Positions 34,559-44,697 of a stretch of 64,000 nucleotides of DNA are shown in pieces. Below the pieces are notes generated by a model. It searched no databases. It was not told the DNA's origin and saw only the letters and a list, made by a program, of their open reading frames with translations. The stretch's first letter is position 1, and each line of letters opens with the position of its first letter. This stretch comes from Prostheceraeus crozeri (lineage: Eukaryota; Platyhelminthes; Polycladida; Euryleptidae), in the NCBI GenBank assembly GCA_907163375.1, contig CAJQUW010001464.1:1-64000 (forward strand). Reading direction: 5' to 3'. The translations under genes were made by a program, and so were the position numbers.

Positions 34559-36980
34559 TCAAATTAATTTACATTTAAAAAAAGCACCATCATGGTTAAC
34601 TTGCTTATTCAAAGTGGGGTTGAGTTTTTTTAAGTACATGGCTTCCAAAATATTTAGGTCATAAGTGTTGGGAGCTTGAGAGAGAATTTTGAAATTGTCA
34701 ACTTTACAGCTGCAACTGCAATTTAACCTATGGTCAGAAATGGCGGACATTTTTTCCCGATGTTCTTTTATTCTTAAGTTTAAGTGTCTTGTGGTTCTAC
34801 CTATGTAGGTAATGCGAGGGTCCACCTCACAAGCGAATTGGTAAATGACATTAGACCTAAGAACTTTGGGAGTATGATCTTTGTTGGAGAAACCACTTTT
34901 TAGTTTATTGCATGTGAAAACCCAACGGATAGGAAATTCTTTATCTATTCTACGAAATAGTGATTGTAGTTTCTTTTTAAAATAAACCGATTGAATGCCA
35001 AAAAATGGAATTTTGACAGTATGGAGGTATTGGGATTCATCTTTTTCTTTTGGAGCACAGAATCTTGTGTCCAGATAATGTTTGACCACTTTTTGTATAA
35101 AGTACAACGGATATCCGTTGTTTTGAAAAATTTTTGTCAATTTCCCTATTTCATCATGGAAAGTTTGCCATGACGAGCAGACGATGTAGGCTCTGTTGAT
35201 CAGAGTGCTTAAAACAGAAATTTTCCATTGCATGGGGCATATGGCTCTGAAATTCAAGGTTAGACCAGTGTACGTGGGTTTTCTGTATACCTTAGTAGTT
35301 AGCGTGTTGGATGAAACGTCCAGGTCAATATCTAGAAAAGGTAGCACTTTACCTCCTACCTCTGTAGTGAATTTCATATTACTATGCCACTTGTTAATAT
35401 AGTTGAAGAAGGATAAGTGGTCATCATCTTCAAAGATAGCCAAGATGTCATCTACATATCTGACATAGAATTTTAGGTTTAGTTTATCATTCTGTAGGAA
35501 AGTCTGTTCTAAGTGTCCCATAAATAAGTTACTGAGGGTTGGGGCTAGGGGGCTACCCATGCTCAAACCATCACTTTGACGGTAGAGAATGTTGTTGAAC
35601 GAGAAAATGCCACCAGTGGCGAATTGAAGTAATTTTTTGAAGGTGTCCTTACTTTACGGTGGTTTTGTGTTATTGGAACTATACACCTTATCACAAGCTA
35701 GATCAATGACTTCTTTGAGAGGGACGTTAGTGAAAAGACTAACAACATCAAAGCTGATGAGTTTCGAATCCGATGAGAATTTGTAGCTAGCGAGTTTGTC
35801 TAGCAGATCAGCGTCATTTTGTACTGAGTACTCCGTAGGAATTATAGGGGTAATGTACTGGTTTAGGTACTTGGCAAGGTTATATTCGGCCGCACCATAA
35901 CTGGCAACAATAGGTCTAAGAGGTACATCATTTTTATGTACCTTGGCATTACCGTAAAGTCTGACACTACAAGACCCACTAGGAGTAATTTTAGTGAACA
36001 CTTGGGAGTCCACGAAAGGTTTCGCATATTTGTTCAAAAAGTATTTTAGTTTATTCTGTTGTTTTATAACAGGGTGATCGAGCATCAATTCATTTTGGTT
36101 GTGTGGGATAGCAGTAAATTTGGTAATATCTTCAATGATAGCATTGAGCTTGTTTACATATTCATCAGCATCTAGAATAGCTATACCATTACCTTTGTCC
36201 AATGGGACAACTTTGATGTCTTTATTTAGTTTAAGGGACTTCACTACATCTTGGTTATGTTTGGCTTGTGGCGTCTTGGTAACTTTAAACATACGCTTAT
36301 TGTAATTTTGTAACGCAACTTTCACCTCATTGCAATCTCTCTTAGAGATTTTATTTTTCAGGCGCTCCACTTTTTCCAACGCGCAAGTCAGATGTTCTCT
36401 TCCATTGCCGTTAGGACTGCTAGGGTGCTTGAGCCCTGTCTTAAAAATCTCATTTTGGTCATGCGTGAGGGTCACCTTGCTCAAGTTGTGTACCGTACCG
36501 TTGGGGGTACTTAACTTGTTTTCTACATATAACTTGAGAAACTTTTTTTGATGGGTTTCTGAAATGGATTTTAAAAGGTTTTGATTTTCACTGGTAAACA
36601 ACTTTATGAAAATCATTTGGTCCAAGTAATTCAACTTAGAGAAAATAGTTTCTCGAATCTTAGCCAACTTACTACGGAGGTGCTTGACCTTAGATTTGTG
36701 TTGTGAAATTAGCCTCGAAATCTTACGTAATTGGCGATCATGAATAATGTCACGGTTCAATAGGTTATTCTTGTCTTTGAGGCTTAAAAATTTTGGGAAT
36801 CAAGCCATATTTTGAGCATTTGGACAGGAATGTGATATCACATTGTAGTTTTATGATTTTGGGGTTGAACTTTTCGAATTTACGACTAGCATTGAGTTCG
36901 ATTTTGTATTTGGTCTTTAACTTATGAAAGAAGGTTACAATATTTGTAATCCTGAGTAACCAAATAACAGCTGCTAACAT
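34559..36980 (-). pseudogene. Penelope-like retroelement: RT plus GIY-YIG endonuclease
   Basis: Near-complete minus-strand ORF of about 807 codons in three pieces. Piece 1 (36980-36765) is an N-terminal segment. Piece 2 (36760-35654) includes DKGNGIAILDADEY and RT motif A as SFDVVSLFTNVPLKE. Piece 3 (35653-34559) includes GGIFSF, SMGSPLAPTLSN, the YVDDILAIF catalytic motif, then a C-terminal GIY-YIG nuclease with TYIGRTTRHLNLRIKEHR and the conserved glutamate in LEAMYLKKLNP. Lesions are one frameshift at about 36762 and one TAA at 35654-35656. RT, linker and GIY-YIG order is diagnostic of endonuclease-bearing Penelope-like elements, which reverse-transcribe their RNA at a nicked target. Flanking pseudo-LTRs were not identified. 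Confidence 0.95.
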
Positions 36981-38609
36981 ATTGATAGAGGTAAAAACAG
37001 ATCTTGTTAGTTCAACTCGTGTACTTGCACGCTACCAGCTGACAAAGATACTGGTTTGATCGTAAGGGATTTAAAACAAAAGTACATGTATTACAGCAAA
37101 ACTTCTTGTTGCAATTTATTTTGAATTTGGAACTTTAGTTTCGGAAATAAGCAGGGGCGCTTCAGCAGGGCGCGTTTGTCAAAACACCCCGGGGGCAAGG
37201 TTTAATGTAGACGGATAAGTCATGAAATTAAGCACTTGAATTGGATTTATATAGCAGAAGTTATGTATCTATAGTGGATAAGTATTTATCATACAATTTG
37301 AGTTAATCTACAGTAGAGAATTAGGTAAACAATAAAACTAATGCAATGTGATGTCAGTGCATGTTGTAATTTCATGAATTATGACATTACATATTTTTAT
37401 CTATTACAGTATATGTTAGGTACATTAGCCTACATATTTTCTGTGAAAACAACAAACGTGCGTGCATGTTTAATATCAAATGGAACAAATCTATCTTTGA
37501 CTAATTGTAAAAGAGCATGTTCATGACAAATCAGAGTCCTTAACAGCGCACCGGTATTTTTCATTCATTCGAAAAAAAATTCAAACAGAATCATTCTCTT
37601 GAATAAAAAGAAACCTACACTCTATAATTTGACATGAAAGAACAATGCACTCTTATTTGATATAAGAAGACAGACGTTCCTCTTTTCATAACGTATTCTT
37701 TTAGTAAAATAGAACAATTATTTCGTTTGATAAAAGCCTAGAATGCAAAATTCACACCTCTCTCCTTGCTGAAGAGAAAACGTTTATTTTCTACTTTTAA
37801 ATGCTTCTCGTAATTTTGTAAAGCAACTTTAATATTACTTGTCGAGCGCTGATTAACCGCAGCATGTCTGTGTCACTTCCATGAATTAACCGGAATGCTT
37901 TTTGTAAAAGGATGTCACAACTAGGTTCACTTGCCAATTACACACAACAGAAAACATGGAAATCATAATATTTATAATTGAGAGAGCAATCGCGAGGAAA
38001 TCACTCTTTGATGTCGTCTAATCTGAACTGCTCTGAAAAGTTGGAAGGAAAGACCTGCATGTTGAAAAAAGTGGCGAGCAATTCTATGAGAAGCTTCGTA
38101 CGATCTGCATCTATTGGAAAGCCTTTTGGAACAACGTTCTTGAGTTGCCACAAACATGAATTTCCTTCTGAATTTCAGAGACATGATAATCCTAAGATAG
38201 CCTATGATCAATGGCAATATCAACCTAATCTGCCTTTATCAAAATCTACATGCATGTATTTTTTGCCAGTATTAAAAATTTTGAGAAAGCAATGAATTTA
38301 AAACATTACTATCGGTGAATAACATACGGAGCGGGGCCTATCTGAGAATATGTAGCGCTAACAGAGAAGTGAATGGCCCAGAAAAAACGCCTCCATAGAG
38401 AACCAATTTTAAATGAACTTGACAGATCCCCGGTCGGCAAAGCCATCGCAGGCTACTGTAGGTACGGACAGTGCCTTTTACTCTAATACAAGTCATTTTA
38501 GCATGAACTATTAATGTTTGGGCCTTACAGTACATCACGACTCCTATAAGCCGTTAAAGGCCTAATCTCTTGGATATTATAGCCCACATGCTAGACGTGC
38601 TAAGTGATG
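36981..38609. other. No recognisable gene
   Basis: AT-rich. At about 37810 TCGTAATTTTGTAAAGCAACTTT echoes a stretch of the Penelope-like element at about 36300 and may be a tiny fragment of it. Overlapping frames at 37972-38295 on both strands show no domain. Confidence 0.4.
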
Positions 38610-39800
38610 ATTCCTGTCTTTCATTATCGTATCTTATAGTTGACTGCAAGTTTAAGTTGACCCTTAGACGGTATATCTCAATATTGCATTTAGAAAATAA
38701 TTTAGAAAACATTTTTTACAGAAAGCATACACAGGCATTGATCACCCGGCCGCCAAGGGTGCAAACAATAAGCAGTCCATCACCTCATGAGGTCAATTAG
38801 CAAATGTCTTAGCATTTAATAAATTACCAGCAGCTTTAGATTTATTAATTGTGTCACAGCATGTTTGCAAAGCGTTTAATATGTACGTATCTTTTTAGTG
38901 ATCATTATGGTAGGCCTATAAACAAATATCTTTGGCATTTCAAATGACCAGATTTGGATAAATGTATTTTTAGAAATAAACAAACATACTGACTTTACTA
39001 CCATAAAATACAGTACTTTTGAATGCGCAGACTGCTGAAACTTCCTAAGTGACACGTGTTAAACGTTAAGTTCGGCATTCTTCTGGAAAGATTACTTGTC
39101 AAAATTAACGACATTTCTTGATGACTGAGAGTAAAACATTGAACTTAAATCACTCTGAAAACTTCATTTTAAATACTTTTGAGCCATCAGAAAACATCTC
39201 AATGCGGATAGTTTGCTTGCAGAAACTTAGAGAGTAACTCAATAAGTATGCTATTTTTAGTCTTGCTCATTGATCCTGAAAAGTTGCGGAATGCTTTGCA
39301 GGTTGGCTATTACAACCCACAAACCGACAAAGTGATGGCAACTTTTAAAGCTTTTTTGTCTAACTTTGTAGCCTACAAAGGTAAGTGGTTTATTTTCCCC
39401 CATTACTCATTAACAAAGAATGACTTGATTGAATAGCCTTATTTTTGTTTATTACTTTTATAACATAAACCGGAAATATCTTCATGTGGTGATGATGAAG
39501 GAATTTCATAGTTAAAATATATTCTATAGAGCATAAATCTGCTTTGATGAGTACGATTCCATGAATTCCAGAATTTGAAAGTTCATTCACAAAGTAATGA
39601 ATTTCTATAAGCCGATCGATCTTTCTGCGGGCATCCGCAGAACGCGGTCCGCAGAGCATGCGTGCAATGATTGTTTAAAGTATTGTTTTTATCAGAGAAT
39701 TCTACGCGTTTAAAACACTTCTTAAATTAGTCTAAATTGCGATTTAAGCACATCAGTGGATTTATTTTAAAAATATTCAATTATAAAAGACATTTTCCAT
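38610..39800. repeat. Duplicated ~1.3-kb segment, copy 2
   Basis: Counterpart of 17380-18790 in the same orientation, sharing acceptor-like signals GTATCTTATAG and ATGTACGTATCTTTTTAG and many blocks further on. The PDZ-like reading is not preserved here. A different candidate exon at 39261-39380 is open in this copy and broken in copy 1. Confidence 0.7.
39261..39380 (+). CDS. Candidate exon in duplicated segment
   Basis: A 120-bp stretch between CTATTTTTAG and a consensus donor GTAAGTGG. The open frame reads LIDPEKLRNALQVGYYN, then QTDKVMATFKAFLSNFVAYK, with two bases before and one after (phase 1 introns on both sides). The corresponding stretch in copy 1 (about 18037-18150) has stops and indels. 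No family recognised. Confidence 0.25.
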
Positions 39801-39918
39801 TTTGCACACTCATTTCACCCATTCAGTAGAATGTGTAATTTTGATAAAGCGCATGACTTGTGACACCATGAGAATCAATCAGCAACATCATACTCCAAAT
39901 ATAACACTTCATACATTG

Positions 39919-40150
39919 TAGTCTCCGTGGCACAGTGGTTAAGTGCTTGAACAAGCAATATTTGGGTTCAGTGGTCGAGCCACAAAAGTGTCATTGGAAG
40001 TCGGCAGGAAGGACATCCATGGCAGAAGATCACAGTGCCACAGATGAAAGTCTGTCGGCATCTTCCAAGCCCCCAGCATCGGGAAGTAGTGACGTTAAGC
40101 CATCATTTTCGACCCTCAAACCTGGGGAAGAAGAGACAATAAACGAGGGG
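39919..40150 (+). repeat. tRNA-derived SINE-like sequence
   Basis: The box A-like element TGGCACAGTGG (39928-39938) is followed about 25 bp later by a B-box-like GGGTTCAGTGGTCGAGCC (39963-39981). Then comes GTCGGCAGGAAGGACATCC, a style common in SINE bodies. The 72-codon open frame across it is likely incidental. Confidence 0.5.
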
Positions 40151-41262
40151 TAAGTGAGTAAGCAATGCGTTCAAAGAGGTTGGGGTTAGGTTGTAAATCG
40201 CTTCTTTTGACGAGATTGGGCAACACATCGTTTTACCATTAGTAGAATGTCTGTAATTGCAGGATAAGTTGCGCAAAAACTGTTAAAAATAAACAAGTTT
40301 CCAGTGATGAATGTTGAGGCTCATCCTTAGTAATTTGCAAGAAGGAGATGATGTCTGATTTCCATCTTACTCCCTACATTTCTATTGTTCAGGTGATTAA
40401 TAACAACTACAACGAAAATGTTGTTAATATTCCGTCACACATTTTCTGAGGAATATCAATGTTCAACTTGGTAGATGCATGACCCGGGGATGAACACAAT
40501 AAGAATGTGTGCTTTGCAGGGCATGCGTTACAATTATGTTGAAGTTTTGGTTTGCAACCTACTTGAGATGCATCATAGCTATTTTCTTGAGAGAAGAAAT
40601 ATCAACTTTTCCTCCCGCAGCTATGGTGTACAGCCCGAGCGCAGCGAGGAATGGACAGATAGCTAAGGGAGGAAACGTTTATTTTCCCTCGAAAGAATGA
40701 AGCTTTTCATTTTGTGATTTATGGATGTTTATTGTTCATTATAAAATTGATGGTTGTATGAATGAGCAAATTAAGGGACTGTCTTGGTAGTCACTGGCTA
40801 ATCAGAACTTGTTTATACACTTCTATGATTTGTTCTGCATAGGAGTTTTAGTAAGCTGAGGGAGGAAAAGTTAACTTTTTGACCCCGTGGGACTGAAAAG
40901 CTGACTTTCCGTCCCGGCAGTTTGCATGGGAGAGATATCTTTCACTCTCACCCAAAATGAAAAAGAGATTAGTGATAATTTTGTCAGATTGAACTACACG
41001 TTTTTGAAGATTGCGAGCTAGAACACTGTATTATGGAATGAGAATAGCGTTATTTATCATGGGGAAGCAGACTGTAAGTATCCACTATAAGCATCCTTCC
41101 ACTCTTCCAAAACCATGGAAAATTTGCTTCCTAAAAACAGTGATTCACTACCAGACATAGGCGCTTAGTCGGCACGAGAACAAGCTTGCACCACGTCATT
41201 GATGGCATGCGATCTTTGCCATGTGAAGATAGTAAGTAAGTAAGTAAATAAATTGTATATTT
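40151..41262. other. No recognisable gene; short GTAA microsatellite
   Basis: Noncoding by inspection. (GTAA)4 lies at about 41230-41246. Confidence 0.4.
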
Positions 41263-41719
41263 TCAGAAGTCAATGGAAATCAGACAAACCATAAATGTGA
41301 TGCAAAAATTCCAAGGCTGAAAAAATCTTCCAGTACGACATGAAGTTTGGGGACACATTGGATTTAAAGCAAGGTTTGCATTACTCGACATTTTGAGCAG
41401 AAGTTTGGAGGCTGCATCTTCGCGACGTGATTTCAAGCTTGGAAAAAGCTGCATTGGCATTCGCTTGGGTCCGTACATGATTCGGTGGGCTCTATCTTGT
41501 ATTTTTTCGACGGTAGCTTCATCCTTTGCCAGCATTCCTACAAGCAGTGGTATTGATGAGACAACAGTGGTGTGATGAGTATTCGATAACAGAGCAAATC
41601 AAAGCATGATAAACTTGGGCCAATTGTGATGGCTTAAGAATGGGTCTGAGAATTCGAAGAGCATACAAGCGTGTTGATGCAATTTTATTTACATACTCGA
41701 AATGTCTCTCCCATTTCAA
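41263..41719 (-). pseudogene. Non-LTR retrotransposon RT C-terminal fragment
   Basis: The minus strand reads KWERHFEYVNKIASTRLYAL, LAQVYHALICSVIEYSS and, after a frameshift at about 41525, VEKIQDRAHRIMYG and RREDAASKLLLKM. The order (W..H....K.. RL..L; Y..LI.S..EY; I...Q.RA.RI..; RR...A..L) is that of the RT-distal region of LINEs. It is a separate copy and a different clade from the piece at 34079-34407, judged by sequence style. Confidence 0.82.
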
Positions 41720-42438
41720 ATTAGACGTGATTTTAGTCGTGCAATTAGAAATGCTTGAACATTCAACTGGAAATCAATCAATTGCCTAGACTTGAATGTA
41801 TGTGGACTTAGATATGGACTTAATCAGGAATAGACAACAACTTTCAGAGATTGAATTATTCTCGCAGATGTCCATGTGCTTTACGGCCACATTAGACGAA
41901 AGAAAAAAAAAATAGCAGGCTCGCATGAGTTCAGTGCGCACATAAAAGAAAATTCTTCACTGAAGTTTAGATTAGCTGCTTCCATGTGACAATGTTTAAT
42001 CTATCACGTTACTTACTGGATAATGCACTTCAACTTCAAAAATCTTCTTTTTTATCTATTAGAAGCATGGATATTTGAGAAATCTTAGTTGAAAGGATTG
42101 CGAGCATCAGATGAAGCAATATTGAATAATGACAAATAGAAACCTAATACTGTCAAATGTTCAACATCTGAGAACAGCACGAATGATGAGATCTGTCATG
42201 TATTTGTGTTGCATTTTATTGAAAGATCATTGCTTGAGATATTAGTTCACTTTTAATCTGATATCATTGACGAAAAGTCGAATGTTTGATATTCTCATAC
42301 GATGATAAAATTTGTCGAAACATTGCAGCACGAGAAGGCATTGCCAACAGTCAGGGGAGCGGTTCATCCGTGCGATCTACTGTAGAACCGTGCGGTTCGT
42401 GGAGAAACAAATCGATCTAAATATTATGTAAATAGAAT
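41720..42438. other. No recognisable gene
   Basis: AT-rich, no coding or element boundary recognised. Confidence 0.35.
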
Positions 42439-43200
42439 AAATGAATATTGAATTGCATCCTCAGCTCAGTTAAAAGATGGAAGCACACCTGAATAGCTGC
42501 TATTTCATCCAATATCAGGAATCATCATCAGGCCTACACTGTAATCCAGCACCTCCTAAAATCGAGGAAGCCTGCATCCTAAAGCGCCACACACACTCAA
42601 AGTTTAGGAGGTTGCGTGAAATAGAATGTTGACATACTAAAGAGAACAATGAGCCTAGTGCGCTTGTCTCCTAAAACGCTTTGCTTTATTAGTATATAAT
42701 AAAACATATATGTTTACGAACAGTTACGAATGGTGTCTTGCTTTAGTGTGTGATTTAGGAGGTGCTGGTTTAGAGTGTAGTTTACATTCTCAAAATCGAC
42801 ACAATAATCGACACAATACAGTTGCAGCCATGCCCGGGTATATTTGAGATTTGCAATTGGCCAGGTATCGGTATTGAAATTTCGACGGGCACTCATTAAA
42901 AACCAATTTAAACACACTACTGGCAAATTGTCTAAGTTAGTGCATCTGAAATAATTTATAGTTTCTCAACATCGACACAACTCGAGCTAGGTCTCCTGAT
43001 TATTCCTGACATTGGATGAAGTAGCACCTATTCAAGTACGTTTCATTTTTTCAACTGAGGATGCAATTCAATATTTAATCATTCCATTTACATGTGCATT
43101 GTATTTACAAAAAGCAGTATTTATCAATTATTTCAGACGCACTAACATAGACGATCTGCCAGTGGTGTGTTTAAAGTGATATTTAATGAGTGGCCCTAGA
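42439..43200. repeat. Interleaved inverted repeats (A-B-A'-B')
   Basis: Arm A (42439-42535, AATATTGAATTGCATCCTCAG... ) pairs with A' (about 43003-43085). Arm B (42882-42957, ACTCATTAAA...TTTAAACACAC) pairs with B' (about 43134-43197). The order is interleaved, not nested. A further B-like copy is at about 52205-52285. A TA-flanked MITE (42537-42777) sits between A and B. Confidence 0.75.
42537..42777. mobile_element. TA-flanked MITE, CACTGTAAAC family, copy 2
   Basis: Homolog of 31323-31541, flanked by TA (42535-42536 and 42778-42779). Ends CACTGTAATCCAGCACCTCC / inverted CACTCTAAACCAGCACCTCC. It contains an AT-rich insertion at about 42687-42715 absent from copy 1. Confidence 0.88.
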
Positions 43201-43454
43201 AATTTCACTAACTTAAATTTCATATAATAATTTTATCTCTATTAATCTCTATTAATTACTAAAAAATAATAATTTAAATCTCTATTTAAATATTTAGCGG
43301 TGAACCAACAGCCGCGTCATGGACGTTGCTAAATTATTGATGTTGACAGCGCCTTGAAAGAAATCTCAAACATAGGTCAGCTTGTCACATCAGAAAGAAC
43401 TCTGGATCAATCTCAAACTTCAAATCGTGTTCGTCCGCTAGAGATAGAGTTTTA

Positions 43455-43697
43455 CACTGTAAACTGTACACAGTTAAAAACAGCTAAAATAGGCGTTAAA
43501 CTTCACAGAGAAGCTTCACAGAAAATATCTGCTAAAATGATCACGTCATAGAATGATGAGTGATGACGTAACAGTTAAAATCCGTTCATAACAGATAAAA
43601 CAAACGTCTGTTTCTACAGATATCTACAGTTCACACTGTAAAAGACGTGAGACTAATTTTAGCTGTTAATTTTAACAGATATTTACGGTTTACAGTG
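43455..43697. mobile_element. TA-flanked MITE, second family
   Basis: Ends CACTGTAAACTGTA and, inverted, CACTGTAAACCGTAAA, flanked by TA at 43453-43454 and 43698-43699. The interior has repeated AACAG(A/C)TAAAA and ATCTGTTAA-like motifs. The terminal CACTGTAAAC is shared with the other TA-flanked family, but the interior differs. Confidence 0.85.
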
Positions 43698-43783
43698 TAG
43701 GACTTCTGTCACTTTCTCCTCCGTCAGCAATAGATAGACAACAAATGTCGAATCAGATTTGGAGTACGGATGAGATGCAAAAA

Positions 43784-43987
43784 GAAGAGGATCCACTTTT
43801 ATAGCGGAAAAATCAAGAACCATTTCCAACTTTGAAGATTATTGCAAAAAACACTCTGACGATGCAGCTCTGTAGTGCTGCCTCAGAACGAGTGTTCACG
43901 AGCACTTCAGGGAAAATTAACACTGCAAAAAATCGAAACTCTCTCGAAAAAATGCCTCGGCACAATAACTGTTGCATGAAAATATGA
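43784..43987 (+). pseudogene. hAT transposase C-terminal dimerisation remnant
   Basis: The plus-strand frame reads EEDPLL, a TAG where tryptophan is usual, RKNQEPFPTLKIIAKNTL, then CSAASERVFTSTSGKI and NRNSLEKM, ending TGA at 43985. This is the hAT C-terminal dimerisation region (YP.L..LA..L.....S..SER.FS..G.I....R..L). Only ~67 codons remain, and the catalytic region is not seen upstream. Confidence 0.85.
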
Positions 43988-44693
43988 AACTTTTATCATC
44001 ATTTGAAGAATATATTAGAGATTTGTTTTTGAGATCTTCTCCACATGCATGCATTTTTCTCTCTTAGCATGACCATCCTGCTTCATTCTCTGTCTAGTGA
44101 CGTGATTGATTAATTGACTAATATGGTTTTTAATTACATTCAAAAGAATATGCAAAGGAATAAATAATAGAATTGTCAAGTACATGTCTTGTTTTGAATC
44201 TATCTATTGCGTGATTTACCAGCAATCTAAGCATATCAAAAGATAATGAAAATAACAACAATCGAAAGCCCTTAAAATTCTGAGTCAAATGATGCTATTT
44301 TGTGAACACCTTCCGGGGTTTAAAAAAAGTCACAGGAAAATGATTAAAATTCTCCCCTTGGTAGTCTGTTCGTTTACATAATTCACTAGTCGGATGCCAC
44401 TTATGCACATACTTCTGACAAACCGGGCGGTTACGGCTCACTGTGTCAAAAGACAACCGTGCCCACCCTTGTTAACAGCAGATTAAATAATTACTCGTCC
44501 ATGCCAATGAATTATCAACAGGTTCGCAGAATTAGAGTCATTTTGTCCATAGAAAAGTGCTGTGTTCTAGACATACATATGAAAACATAACATGACACTT
44601 CGCTACCTAATAAAGGCACCGGTATCACCTGTGTGTGTTTTACAAAATGTGTTTAGTCTCCGCTTATTGAGGGCATCTGTAATTTCAGACCAC
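43988..44693. other. No recognisable gene
   Basis: AT-rich spacer between the hAT remnant and the Sola-like element. Confidence 0.4.
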
Positions 44694-44697
44694 AAGT

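Noticed and set aside
34991-36551. Plus-strand open frames across the Penelope-like element
   Set aside because: Antisense to the RT and GIY-YIG coding frame, which carries the recognisable motifs.
41230-41246. GTAAGT splice-donor-like sequence
   Set aside because: It is part of a (GTAA)n microsatellite.
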